NCBI GenBank assembly: GCA_003326205.1
Contig: LWTK01000011.1
Span: forward strand, 1-64,000
DNA length: 64,000 nucleotides
Direction of reading: 5' to 3'
Origin: Nostoc sp. ATCC 43529
GTDB taxonomy: Bacteria > Cyanobacteriota > Cyanobacteriia > Cyanobacteriales > Nostocaceae
A program made the translations under genes and the position numbers. Positions 15,227 through 22,628 of this stretch are shown here, in pieces; the first letter of the stretch is position 1; each line of letters starts with the position of its first letter. The notes below the pieces were generated by a model that did not search any database, was not told the origin of the DNA, and saw nothing but the letters and a program-made list of their open reading frames with translations.

Positions 15227-15631
15227 ATGCCTGAAAGTATCACAGTTATTCTTGAGCAATTTGACCCCAATAAATTCACTCTAGAGAAAGTTGGCTTTGA
15301 GCTTTCAAACAAATGTTTCAATGTCTGCGGTGGATGGGGTGGAGACGATGGTTTGAGGTATTCCTACCTTTACAGACGCAGTTGGACAACTCAAGAATTT
15401 CGACAAGAACTTTGGCAAGAAATCAAGCAATATCTACCACGTTACAAAGCTGGAGAATTGAAAGTGTATGGCGAAGAACCAAGGTGGTATCGAGGGAGGT
15501 GGTTTAGGTCAGTTATGTTGTTAGTTGAAGCTGCTAAAAAGCATGGTTATGTCAAGCTAATTTATGTTGACGATCGCCCCCACGCAGAAATGATTAAACG
15601 CTGTGTTGAGTGGTTATTGACTCAGGTTTAG
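15227..15631 (+). CDS. Hypothetical protein of the cargo cluster
   Basis: 134 residues from the ATG at 15,227, with GGAGATT eight bases upstream. The sequence is unusually rich in Trp/Arg/Tyr (WGGDDGLRYSYLYRRSW and EEPRWYRGRWF). The C-terminal half (LLVEAAKKHGYVKLIYVDD) looks like an alpha/beta domain. No family is recognised. Confidence 0.6.
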   Translation: MPESITVILEQFDPNKFTLEKVGFELSNKCFNVCGGWGGDDGLRYSYLYRRSWTTQEFRQELWQEIKQYLPRYKAGELKVYGEEPRWYRGRWFRSVMLLVEAAKKHGYVKLIYVDDRPHAEMIKRCVEWLLTQV

Positions 15632-15644
15632 TGCTTAATGTTGG

Positions 15645-15675
15645 CTACAGTTGCCCCTATATTGGGGCGCTGTAG
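15645..15675 (+). terminator. Hairpin between cargo genes
   Basis: CTACAG and CTGTAG enclose a CCCC/GGGG inner stem. The distal arm contains GCTGTAG, the degenerate leader word 25 nt before the next ATG, so hairpin and leader overlap again. Confidence 0.5.
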
Positions 15676-15700
15676 TATAAATTATTAAACGAGGTAAATT

Positions 15701-16096
15701 ATGGATATCATTAAAGTTGTAAATGGTAAAATTCACGGTTTCATCGGTGAAAATAAAATCTATATTGGTAGAAAAAGCCAACCTTTCTCACTAGCTGAAA
15801 GTCCGTTACACAATCCCTACAAAATCGGTAAAGATGGCGATCGCCGCGAGGTCTGCAAGAAGTTTGATTTATACCTTTGGAAGAAAGTTAAGCTCTGGTC
15901 TGAAACTGGTGAATGTGACGATACTGTGATGGAAATTAAAGATATTGCTTTTCAGGTTAAAGAACGTCGTGCCAAGAAAAACAACGGCGAAGATGTTAAG
16001 GATATTGAATTAACTTGTTATTGTCATCCTTGGCAGTGTCACGGCGACGGAATTATCAGATGTGTTAATTGGATTTTGCAGCAAGGTTTGGTGTAA
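15701..16096 (+). CDS. DUF4326 domain protein
   Basis: 131 residues. It contains the DUF4326 signatures: IYIGRKSQ, SPLHNPYKIG with a following DRREVCKKF, and ELTCYCHPWQCHGDGII near the end (Cys/His cluster, possible metal site). The family occurs widely on phages and plasmids and in cyanobacteria; its biochemical function is unknown. A charged insertion (KERRAKKNNGEDVKD) lies before the Cys cluster. GAGGTAAATT precedes the ATG. Confidence 0.85.
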   Translation: MDIIKVVNGKIHGFIGENKIYIGRKSQPFSLAESPLHNPYKIGKDGDRREVCKKFDLYLWKKVKLWSETGECDDTVMEIKDIAFQVKERRAKKNNGEDVKDIELTCYCHPWQCHGDGIIRCVNWILQQGLV

Positions 16097-16138
16097 TTAG
16101 CTGTCACTAGAGGAAATTGATTTAATTGGTATATCATA

Positions 16139-16522
16139 ATGACTATAGTGATGATTTCTGGCAGTCGGTCTATTAGACAGTTGCCTAAACAAGCGATCGC
16201 CTCTATCAACAAAATCATCGAACTTCGCTTTGAGATAATTATCGGTGATGCTCCAGGTGTTGATGCTTTAATTCAGCAATATCTAAAACTTAAAGGTTAT
16301 GAGAAAGTGACAGTTTATTATGCAATGTTCAACGGCTTGGGATGTCCCAGAAACAGTAACGATTACCCGACTGTTGGCGTTGCTGGTAATTACGTTGATA
16401 GAGATACTGAACTTTGTGCGATCGCTAATTATGGTCTGGCAATATGGGACGGACGTAGTAAAGGTACTCGTGACAATATTGTTAAAGTCAAGCGCACTAA
16501 GGTAATTGCTGTAATTGCCTGA
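16139..16522 (+). CDS. SLOG-fold (DUF2493-like) nucleotide-binding protein
   Basis: 127 residues. MTIVMISGSRSI is the first beta strand with the GSR loop, IIIGDAPGVDALIQQY is the GxxxGxD signature, and YGLAIWDGRSKGTRDNI is the third strand and WDG loop. This is the Rossmann-like SLOG superfamily (YspA/DprA/LOG relatives), which binds nucleotides or nucleotide-derived signals and is frequent in phage and conflict loci. A second SLOG protein is encoded 1.6 kb downstream. The leader has GCTGTCAC at 16,100. Confidence 0.82.
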   Translation: MTIVMISGSRSIRQLPKQAIASINKIIELRFEIIIGDAPGVDALIQQYLKLKGYEKVTVYYAMFNGLGCPRNSNDYPTVGVAGNYVDRDTELCAIANYGLAIWDGRSKGTRDNIVKVKRTKVIAVIA

Positions 16523-16528
16523 TTTAAT

Positions 16529-16566
16529 AGCTTCAACTTCTTCGGTGGTTGGAGCTTTTTATTTTT
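16529..16566 (+). terminator. Rho-independent terminator
   Basis: AGCTTCAAC pairs with GTTGGAGCT around TTCTTCGGTG, followed by TTTTTATTTTT just after the SLOG gene. Confidence 0.75.
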
Positions 16567-16613
16567 AGCGATCGCCCAGATAATACATATACCTGAAGTT
16601 TTTCGCTGAGGGC

Positions 16614-16621
16614 GCTGTCGC
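16614..16621 (+). promoter_or_regulatory. GCTGTCGC leader element
   Basis: It lies 43 nt ahead of the ATG at 16,665 and is preceded by GAGGGC. AAGTGATATTT follows. Confidence 0.5.
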
Positions 16622-16664
16622 GCAAGGGAAGTGATATTTTTTTCTCTTTTAGGAGATTTTCATT

Positions 16665-17006
16665 ATGGCTATCAACATTCTCTCTAAATCCGATAAAAGA
16701 CTTTCTCAACTCAAAGATGCTATTCGTATCCTTGCTTGGGAACAGTATAAGATTGATAACAAAGAAGTCAAAGGCTTAGAAGGTTATCAATTATTTGCTG
16801 AAGAATGGCAAGCTCACGAGATTCATGATATGAGTGAATCTGAGTTTGATAAGTTCATTGCGGATTTAGGTTATACCGAGGCTGATTTAGTCGCGGAGAG
16901 AAGCAGGTATTATCAAAAGCGTAACCAAATCAATGGTACAGCTAGCGTTCCTGCGACTCCTCAAGATATTGAGATGGGAAATGATGATGATTTTCCTCCA
17001 TACTAA
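16665..17006 (+). CDS. Hypothetical protein with acidic tail
   Basis: 113 residues. It has helices with SKSDKRLSQLKDAIRILAW and EEWQAHEIHDMSESEFDKF, and an acidic end (GNDDDFPPY) resembling the tips of single-strand-binding proteins that recruit partners. AGGAGATTTTCATT gives a strong ribosome site. No family is recognised; a DNA-metabolism helper is only a guess from the tail and context. Confidence 0.6.
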   Translation: MAINILSKSDKRLSQLKDAIRILAWEQYKIDNKEVKGLEGYQLFAEEWQAHEIHDMSESEFDKFIADLGYTEADLVAERSRYYQKRNQINGTASVPATPQDIEMGNDDDFPPY

Positions 17007-17032
17007 TATCTGATTTGTTAGTTTGATTTGAA

Positions 17033-17070
17033 AGTCCTAGTTCTCCTTGTGAGAATTAGGGCTTTTTTTT
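17033..17070 (+). terminator. Rho-independent terminator
   Basis: AGTCCTAGTTCTC pairs with GAGAATTAGGGCT around CTTGT and is followed by eight T. Confidence 0.85.
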
Positions 17071-17145
17071 ATTCAATTTATTGGTAGCAATCGCCCAAAA
17101 TAACACTATTCAGTTGGCTATTTTTTCAAATTTATCCCTAAGACC

Positions 17146-17153
17146 GCTGTCGC
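17146..17153 (+). promoter_or_regulatory. GCTGTCGC leader element
   Basis: It lies 35 nt ahead of the ATG at 17,189. GGATGGAATTTGATTTAG follows. The preceding 60 bp resembles that ahead of the 16,614 copy (gc-atcgccca-ataa words). Confidence 0.5.
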
Positions 17154-17188
17154 GGATGGAATTTGATTTAGTTTTTGAGGTTTACTTT

Positions 17189-17782
17189 ATGATTCACTTA
17201 CAGCAATATTTATCTCTAGAGCAACAAAATCAAGTTCTACAAGCTTGTCGTGAAGTTGCAAGAATATCACCTCTTTATACCCCTACAATGCCATCTGGTA
17301 AACCTTTCAACTGTCAACAGACCAGTTGTGGTAGTTATGGTTGGATTTCTGATAGAAGTGGTTATCGGTATTCTGAGATTCATCCAAATACTGGTAAGCC
17401 ATTCGCTCCAATACCAGAGGCAATTTATAATCTGAGTAAGTCTTTAACTACACAGATTGGTGAACTTGATTATATTCCACAAACTTGCTTAATCAACTAT
17501 TATAAAAGCAGTGGGAGACTTGGTTTACATCAAGATAATTCTGAGAAAAACCTCAAGCCAGCTATTATTTCTATTAGTCTTGGTGATGATGCAGTTTTCC
17601 TCATAGGCGGCACTAAAAGGTCTGATGCTACCAAAGAAATCCTGCTAAAAAGTGGCGATATAATCATCATGAATGGTGAATCACGATTGCTTTTTCACGG
17701 AGTTAAGAAAATAATTACTGGCACTTCTAACTTATTGAGAAATGGCGGTAGATTGAATTTGACTATTCGACAGGTTAACTGA
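17189..17782 (+). CDS. AlkB-like Fe(II)/2-oxoglutarate dioxygenase
   Basis: 197 residues from the ATG at 17,189; the open frame upstream spans the terminator and leader and is not coding. The AlkB signature is complete: HQD (His 114, Asp 116) and His 170 as iron ligands, and RLNLTIR (188-194) binding 2-oxoglutarate, with LINYY (101-105) before the iron motif. AlkB enzymes remove alkyl groups from DNA or RNA bases. Copies on phages and plasmids are common; this one lies in a run of DNA-metabolism-like cargo genes. Confidence 0.9.
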   Translation: MIHLQQYLSLEQQNQVLQACREVARISPLYTPTMPSGKPFNCQQTSCGSYGWISDRSGYRYSEIHPNTGKPFAPIPEAIYNLSKSLTTQIGELDYIPQTCLINYYKSSGRLGLHQDNSEKNLKPAIISISLGDDAVFLIGGTKRSDATKEILLKSGDIIIMNGESRLLFHGVKKIITGTSNLLRNGGRLNLTIRQVN

Positions 17783-17793
17783 TTTTGTTATAG

Positions 17794-17821
17794 GCGATCG
17801 CTTCTTAGTTGAAGCGGTCGC
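17794..17821 (+). terminator. Hairpin after the AlkB-like gene
   Basis: GCGATCGCTTC pairs with GAAGCGGTCGC (one G-T or mismatch position) around TTAGTT, followed by TGTTT. Confidence 0.55.
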
Positions 17822-17871
17822 TGTTTAAATATAGTTTTTCATTTGTTAGAGAGATTCAAACTAAAACTAAT

Positions 17872-17879
17872 GCTGTCGC
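17872..17879 (+). promoter_or_regulatory. GCTGTCGC leader element
   Basis: It lies 32 nt ahead of the ATG at 17,912. TTTCAGAAATTGATGTG follows. Confidence 0.5.
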
Positions 17880-17911
17880 TTTCAGAAATTGATGTGTAAA
17901 TTTGATTAAAA

Positions 17912-18172
17912 ATGCCAGACTACACCCGCCAAATAATTGATGCTCACGGAGCGCCAGCAGCAGAAGTGAGATATGAACCAGAATATCCTGAACTCTATGA
18001 TGATGGTTTTGGCTGTCCAGAAGATACAGAAAAAGCAATAGCTTTGAACTGTCTACATTCAGCAAAATATCAGTTAGAGAGCCTGAATAAAAATAGTTCT
18101 TTTTCTCCAGAACAGCGAATAGAGCTAACTAAGAGATTTATTGATAGTGCGATTAAGGCATTAAGCAAATGA
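17912..18172 (+). CDS. Hypothetical protein, coupled to the YpsA-like gene
   Basis: 86 residues, starting MPDYTRQIIDAHGAP, with an acidic Tyr-rich middle and a helical C-terminus. Its stop overlaps the next start by four bases (ATGA at 18,169-18,172), so the two are probably translated together. No family is recognised. Confidence 0.6.
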   Translation: MPDYTRQIIDAHGAPAAEVRYEPEYPELYDDGFGCPEDTEKAIALNCLHSAKYQLESLNKNSSFSPEQRIELTKRFIDSAIKALSK

Positions 18173-18654
18173 AAGCATTTATTACAGGGCATCGGGTGAT
18201 ATCAGAATCTGCGATCGCTCAACTTGATAGCTTGATTGACCTCGCAATTCAACGAGGTGTGACCGAGTTTTTCAACGGTATGGCAATAGGAACAGACCAA
18301 AATATCGCAGACATCCTGATTGAACGTAGATTAGATTGGACAGCTGTAATCCCTTGCACCAATCAAGGTAGGTTTTGGAGCCTTGAGCAAAAGGCGAGAT
18401 ACGAGCAATTGCTACTCTACGCCTCAAAGAAAATCACACTTGCTTCTGAGTACTATCCAGGCTGTATGCAGGCAAGGAACAAGTACATGGCTAATCACTC
18501 TGATATTTGTTTAGCCGTGTATGATGGGCGACTAAATGGTGGGACAGCAGAAGCTGTTAGGATGGCGATCGCTCACAACCTGCCAATCATTCAGTTGAAT
18601 CCTAAAACCTTGGAAATTACAGTAATTGAACCCAGACAACTAAGTTTATTCTGA
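18169..18654 (+). CDS. SLOG-fold protein, DUF1273/YpsA-like
   Basis: 161 residues. MKAFITGHRVI is the typical first strand with GHR. FNGMAIGTDQNIADI is the GxxxGxD loop, TAVIPCTNQGRFWS is the DUF1273 substrate-pocket region, and LAVYDGRLNGGTAEAV is the YDG/GGT nucleotide loop. YpsA-type proteins bind nucleotide-like ligands (ADP-ribose has been suggested). It is the second SLOG protein in this cluster and is translationally coupled to the small gene before it. Confidence 0.85.
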   Translation: MKAFITGHRVISESAIAQLDSLIDLAIQRGVTEFFNGMAIGTDQNIADILIERRLDWTAVIPCTNQGRFWSLEQKARYEQLLLYASKKITLASEYYPGCMQARNKYMANHSDICLAVYDGRLNGGTAEAVRMAIAHNLPIIQLNPKTLEITVIEPRQLSLF

Positions 18655-18655
18655 T

Positions 18656-18663
18656 GCTATCGC
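18656..18663 (+). promoter_or_regulatory. GCTATCGC leader element (variant)
   Basis: The variant word starts right after the YpsA-like gene's stop and is followed by TTCCCGATTCCG. It is only 19 nt from the TTG taken as the next start. Confidence 0.35.
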
Positions 18664-18682
18664 TTCCCGATTCCGTTGTGTT

Positions 18683-19003
18683 TTGGGAAGCAAGTTGGAA
18701 AATACTTCTTGTTTTAATTGGATTGTCAGAAATAATTTTGCAGACGCTGACTTTTGGTTAATTAATAAGGGTAGTTTAAAAGATTTAGGAAAACCAATCA
18801 ATGAATTTCAACCATATTATACCGGGCTTAAATGTCCTGTATTGATATTACCTGATTATGGATATTACCTCTGTGTTTATTTCCATATAATTGGTTTTTG
18901 GCAGCAATATGCCATTGGCACAACTAACTACAAAAATCTGAGGATTACAGATATTCGTAGAGCTTTTAATGAATTCTCGAAACAACATTCATTGAAGTAT
19001 TGA
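18683..19003 (+). CDS. Hypothetical protein, uncertain start
   Basis: The frame encodes about 106 residues if begun at the TTG at 18,683; a second TTG lies at 18,695. No ATG is available near the beginning. The residues around GLKCPVLILPDYGYYLCVYFHIIGF are protein-like with beta strands. No family is recognised. The start is unresolved. Confidence 0.5.
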   Translation: MGSKLENTSCFNWIVRNNFADADFWLINKGSLKDLGKPINEFQPYYTGLKCPVLILPDYGYYLCVYFHIIGFWQQYAIGTTNYKNLRITDIRRAFNEFSKQHSLKY

Positions 19004-19064
19004 ACAAAGTGTAACGCTACTCAATGTTATTCGACAGTATCAGAGCAAGTTCATTGTTATTGAT

Positions 19065-19072
19065 GCTGTCGC
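19065..19072 (+). promoter_or_regulatory. GCTGTCGC leader element
   Basis: It lies 38 nt ahead of the ATG at 19,111. TTTTTGACATCGG follows. Confidence 0.5.
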
Positions 19073-19110
19073 TTTTTGACATCGGTTTTTCTAAAATTCA
19101 AGGATTAATT

Positions 19111-19332
19111 ATGACAATTCAAGATTTTTTAACTGCTCTATCTTCTGCTTACTGGAAAATTGATTATTACAAATTCCTAGAAATGACTGGATTTGTTGAT
19201 AGTCAATACTCGCTTGAGAAATTCAAATTATTTCAACAAAGTGCTAAGGGATTGATTCAATTTGACGCAAAAACTTTGGAATCTTTGATTAATACTGAAA
19301 CCCAAAATACTGCTGAAGCCGTTTCTGTGTAA
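19111..19332 (+). CDS. Small hypothetical protein
   Basis: 73 residues from the ATG at 19,111, with AAGGATTAATT upstream. The open frame before it covers the leader element. It is helical, beginning MTIQDFLTALSSAYWKIDYY. No family is recognised. Confidence 0.55.
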   Translation: MTIQDFLTALSSAYWKIDYYKFLEMTGFVDSQYSLEKFKLFQQSAKGLIQFDAKTLESLINTETQNTAEAVSV

Positions 19333-19366
19333 ATAATTGCTCTTTGTATTTCGATACCATTCTACC

Positions 19367-19813
19367 ATGCAAACTCTCAAACACTTATTGACCCTGCGTT
19401 CTAAAATTAGTGTAATTCAGCACGAAATTGATGCATTGATGCCCGATGCGATTGTGGAAGCTTTACAAGTTGCTAACGATAACAAAAATCAGACAGTGTA
19501 TCGAGAAGAGAATAACAGAAAGATTGTTTTGGTATTCAAGAAACAGTTTCCTACTGCCAAGGATGACTTAAAGTTAAGTCAATTGGAATCCGATATTACC
19601 GGAGCGATCGCCAAGCTCAATGAAAAGTATTCGGTTGAGATTCAAGAAATTGATTCGGAGATTGGGCACTTGCAAGAAGTAATCGCCCAGTTGGAGAGCA
19701 AAAAGCAAAAACTGTTATCCAGTCGTTATGTTTCTCGGCTGAAAAATGAGTACGAAAAATATCGGCAACAAACTGCTTATTTATCTCCAAATTTGTCGGT
19801 TTATTTGAATTAA
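19367..19813 (+). CDS. Coiled-coil hypothetical protein
   Basis: 148 residues from the ATG at 19,367. It is almost wholly helical with a long coiled coil in the second half (about 80-130; EIQEIDSEIGHLQEVIAQLE). It follows the previous gene by 34 nt and has no GCTGTCGC element of its own, so the two may form one transcript. The function is unknown. Confidence 0.6.
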   Translation: MQTLKHLLTLRSKISVIQHEIDALMPDAIVEALQVANDNKNQTVYREENNRKIVLVFKKQFPTAKDDLKLSQLESDITGAIAKLNEKYSVEIQEIDSEIGHLQEVIAQLESKKQKLLSSRYVSRLKNEYEKYRQQTAYLSPNLSVYLN

Positions 19814-19826
19814 AATGTAAGCATAA

Positions 19827-19848
19827 TGTAGAGGTTAATTCCTCTACA
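19827..19848 (+). terminator. Perfect 8-bp hairpin
   Basis: TGTAGAGG pairs with CCTCTACA around TTAATT just after the coiled-coil gene. There is no strong T-run, so termination is uncertain. Confidence 0.45.
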
Positions 19849-19859
19849 ATTGCATCAAT

Positions 19860-19867
19860 GCTGTCGC
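19860..19867 (+). promoter_or_regulatory. GCTGTCGC leader element
   Basis: It lies 30 nt ahead of the ATG at 19,898. TTTTTGGGTTTGCTGCTTTGATTG follows with a small offset. Confidence 0.5.
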
Positions 19868-19897
19868 TTTTTGGGTTTGCTGCTTTGATTGTTAAAC

Positions 19898-20074
19898 ATG
19901 GAAACAACAAAACTCAATGATGTGATTACAGCGGTGATTAACCATTACAGCATTGCCGAAGTGCTTAACGAAATAATCAAAGTCTGTGAGACAGCTAACG
20001 CTAATAATCCTGGCTTTGGTTGGGATTGCGATCGAGAGGCGATCGCTGGAATATTACCAGTGATTAAAAACTAA
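19898..20074 (+). CDS. Small hypothetical protein
   Basis: 58 residues from the ATG at 19,898. It is helical: METTKLNDVITAVINHYSI, ending GFGWDCDREAIAGILPVIKN. No family is recognised. Confidence 0.55.
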   Translation: METTKLNDVITAVINHYSIAEVLNEIIKVCETANANNPGFGWDCDREAIAGILPVIKN

Positions 20075-20123
20075 TTTGTTGATTTTGTGAATTTTGAAGT
20101 AATGTAATTTTTGAGGAAATTAG

Positions 20124-20780
20124 ATGACATTCTCAGTATTTGGAACGAAACCAAGTGATTCGATTTGCTTGCCTGAAATTCCCTACTCAGTACGTTTAAA
20201 CTGTAAGCTCGGCGGTATTTTTGTCGGAGGTCAAGAGGACATTCATCGTAGAACTAGCTCCAATGAAACGGTTGACATTGCAATTATCAAAGTCAGCAAG
20301 TATTTTGGTAGTTTAGGTTTGGAATACGTTGGACAATGGATGCAGATATTCTTTATTCCGGCTCCGAATGTAAGTCCAAAAGTCTTACCAACTAACACTG
20401 TTTGCGTTGCTTATATCAAAAAGCAGAACATTTCAAATTTATTTGCCAAAGTTCAAGAAGTGATTGGTGAGGAAGACCCAGGTACAGGAATCTTTACTAT
20501 TGGCTTTGAAAAACAAGCTGGTAAAGATAATTCAACTTACTACACAATTAACTTTGGCTGGCGCAAGCGGGAAGGTGAAGACGAAAATAAGCAATTGCAG
20601 CAAATTGCTGGTTTTCTGCAAAGTAATCCAACATTAATTGACCTTGAAGGTACTCGTACTATGCAATGCTTAGATGGACTTTCTACGACAGAAGTAGCAG
20701 CGATTGTGGGCGGAGTTGAAGAACTAGAACAGTTGCCATCTACGCCTAGTAAAAAGCAATTGAAAGGTAGTAAAGGTTAG
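20124..20780 (+). CDS. Hypothetical protein, possible DNA-metabolism factor
   Basis: 218 residues with a strong ribosome site (TGAGGAAATTAG). The first 165 residues are beta-rich; the tail is Ser/Lys-rich and probably unstructured (PSTPSKKQLKGSKG). It lies directly ahead of an exonuclease gene. A single-strand-binding-type role would fit the size and context, but no OB-fold signature is recognised, so this stays a guess. Confidence 0.55.
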   Translation: MTFSVFGTKPSDSICLPEIPYSVRLNCKLGGIFVGGQEDIHRRTSSNETVDIAIIKVSKYFGSLGLEYVGQWMQIFFIPAPNVSPKVLPTNTVCVAYIKKQNISNLFAKVQEVIGEEDPGTGIFTIGFEKQAGKDNSTYYTINFGWRKREGEDENKQLQQIAGFLQSNPTLIDLEGTRTMQCLDGLSTTEVAAIVGGVEELEQLPSTPSKKQLKGSKG

Positions 20781-20797
20781 TAAATACTGATAGTTCT

Positions 20798-20829
20798 GGG
20801 TCGGGAGCAATCCCGGCTCATTTTTTTTC
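20798..20829 (+). terminator. Rho-independent terminator
   Basis: GGGTCGGGA pairs with TCCCGGCTC around GCAA, followed by a run of T. Confidence 0.8.
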
Positions 20830-20882
20830 ATAAAAGCTTTCTTGCTTGATAAGAATTACTTTGTTAACTGAAGCTGAAAAAC

Positions 20883-21602
20883 ATGAAACTTTTAATCCTT
20901 GACACCGAAACTACCGACGCTGAAAATTATCAGGCTTGTGAAATTGGGGCAACACTGTATCAGGTTAGTGAAAATATTGATGAAACGGGGGCGATTGCCA
21001 GTATTTCAACTTTAATTCCTGTCACCAACAATTCGGTACAGCAAATCAACCAAATTACACCGCATCTTACTCAGGCAGCTAATAACATTTACAAACAGTC
21101 TATTGATTTGTTAGCAATAATGGCGTTTTCCTCCGACTATATTATTGCTTTCAACGCTGAGTTTGATTCGCAAGTTGTCAAAGAAATTTTACCTGATTGC
21201 ATAGGCTTGCCCTCAACTTGGGTATGTGCCATGAAAGATTTCGACTGGGGCTATCCAACAAAGCCCAATGGTAATTACAAACTCACAGACCTCGCCTTAT
21301 GGATGGGAATTGGAGTAAGTACAGTTCATCGCGCCGCCGACGACGTGCGGCTTTTGGTGGAGTGCTTTAACCGTCGTAAGGAAGTATTGCCAGAAATGGT
21401 CGAAGCAGCAGTAGTTCTTGCCAAATCTCCAGTTGTTGAACTCAAAGCAGTAGTCAGTTACGAACACCGTAGTTTAGCGAAAAATGCAGGGTTTTCTTGG
21501 GATGGCGATCGCAGAATATGGGTGAAGAAAGTTAAGCAATGTAAACTTGATGAGTTCCAGAAAATATTAGAGTTTGACGTTGAGGTTATAAACATCGGTT
21601 AA
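20883..21602 (+). CDS. DEDDh 3'-5' exonuclease with C-terminal accessory domain
   Basis: 239 residues. The DnaQ-type exonuclease domain shows ExoI (Asp 7, Glu 9 in LDTET), ExoII (Asp 95 in FNAEFDSQ) and ExoIII (His 149, Asp 154 in HRAADDV). A C-terminal module (about 185-235) has AKNAGFSWDGDRRIWVK, an add-on seen in other cyanobacterial and phage-type exonucleases. It should trim DNA or RNA 3' ends in the presence of two metal ions. It is one of the few clear enzymes of the cargo cluster. Confidence 0.85.
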   Translation: MKLLILDTETTDAENYQACEIGATLYQVSENIDETGAIASISTLIPVTNNSVQQINQITPHLTQAANNIYKQSIDLLAIMAFSSDYIIAFNAEFDSQVVKEILPDCIGLPSTWVCAMKDFDWGYPTKPNGNYKLTDLALWMGIGVSTVHRAADDVRLLVECFNRRKEVLPEMVEAAVVLAKSPVVELKAVVSYEHRSLAKNAGFSWDGDRRIWVKKVKQCKLDEFQKILEFDVEVINIG

Positions 21603-21656
21603 TTAACGGCTATCGCGTTTGATAGAGATACTGGTGCGATATCAGTATTTTTTAAT

Positions 21657-21664
21657 GCTGTCGC
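21657..21664 (+). promoter_or_regulatory. GCTGTCGC leader element
   Basis: It lies 32 nt ahead of the ATG at 21,697. CTGTCGGTGATGATT follows. A GCTATCGC copy is also present at 21,609-21,616. Confidence 0.5.
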
Positions 21665-21696
21665 CTGTCGGTGATGATTATTTAGAAATAACCATA

Positions 21697-22236
21697 ATGG
21701 AAATAGATTTTAGTTGTCTAGATTGCAAACATCACGAGCATTCTTATAAAGCTCCGAGTATGGGAGAAGGTGAACCAGAATTAGAATTTTACTGTAATCA
21801 TCCACAAGTCTCCGAATTTTAAGTTGATGATGAATCTGAACTTTTTGAAATTGCTCATAACTGTTCTTGTTTTGAACCTAGTGAGCTATCAAAGCCTGAA
21901 TTAGATGATACTCATGAACCAACTAAATCATGCTTTCAATATAAATGGGTATTCGCTAATCTTCCGGCTGAATTATTAGAACAGGAAAACTTTGATGATT
22001 CAGAATTTGAATAGCGCTGTGAACATCCTGAATGTGGACAGGAAAACTCAGGGATACCAATCTCACCAGAGGAGCTTGCACCCGATCCAAACTGCAAAGA
22101 ATGTTACGGACATGGAATAAATTATGCCGGAAGTGAAGGTTATTTCTTTTGCCAATGTTTTCCTGATGAAACGGATCATTTACACGTAGCTGAATATCTT
22201 GCTAGTCACTGTTCAAAATACGAGGTTAAAGCTTGA
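21697..22236 (+). pseudogene. Cys-rich gene interrupted by two in-frame stop codons
   Basis: The frame from the ATG at 21,697 encodes a Cys/His-rich acidic protein (CLDCKHHEHSY) and reaches TAA at 21,820-21,822. It then stays coding-like with the same character, including further Cys (HNCSCFEP), to TAG at 22,012-22,014, and continues (RCEHPECGQEN, DPNCKECYGHGI, FFCQCF) to TGA at 22,234. The total is 179 codons without any frameshift. The final TGA overlaps the TTG start of the next gene (TTGA). It may be a recent pseudogene or a gene read through both stops. Cys spacing suggests several zinc-binding knuckles. No family is recognised. Confidence 0.6.
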
Positions 22237-22541
22237 AATTACTAACAGGATTTATACCAAAAGCATTGTTGACTGCAAATAAGTCTTATCGTCATAAGCC
22301 ACCAAAAGAACGCTTGTTAGAGGTAATTGAGTTATTAGACGCTCATGGTGAACTCACAGACTACAATGCACGTTTAATTGAGGCGATCGCACTATCACCA
22401 CTGTGGGATGACAAAGCCTATGTCAAGTTTGAAACTCTGGCTTTGGAACTGGCTGAAGAACAGTTTAATTTAGCCTTTATCAATTGTGAACATGATGAAG
22501 CTATAGCGTCACCAGAAAACCCTAGAAATTGGAAGAAGTAA
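22233..22541 (+). CDS. Hypothetical protein with TTG start
   Basis: 102 residues. The only reasonable start is the TTG at 22,233, overlapping the TGA of the upstream frame; no internal ATG exists. It is helical, with KPPKERLLEVIELLDAHGEL and a C-terminal EEQFNLAFINCEHDE. The overlap implies translational coupling to the Cys-rich frame. No family is recognised. Confidence 0.6.
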   Translation: MKLLTGFIPKALLTANKSYRHKPPKERLLEVIELLDAHGELTDYNARLIEAIALSPLWDDKAYVKFETLALELAEEQFNLAFINCEHDEAIASPENPRNWKK

Positions 22542-22582
22542 TAGTTAATAGGTTGGGAGCAATCTCAGCCTAATTATTAAAT

Positions 22583-22590
22583 GCTATCGC
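22583..22590 (+). promoter_or_regulatory. GCTATCGC leader element (variant)
   Basis: It lies 38 nt ahead of the ATG at 22,629. TTGATGAAG follows. A weak hairpin (GGTTGGGAGCAATCTCAGCC) lies just upstream. Confidence 0.45.
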
Positions 22591-22628
22591 TTGATGAAGT
22601 TAGTTATATGAATTGCGGAGCGTAATAA

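Noticed and set aside
17081..17188. N-terminal extension of the AlkB-like gene
   Set aside because: It would translate through the GCTGTCGC leader region, and the family domain begins at the ATG at 17,189.
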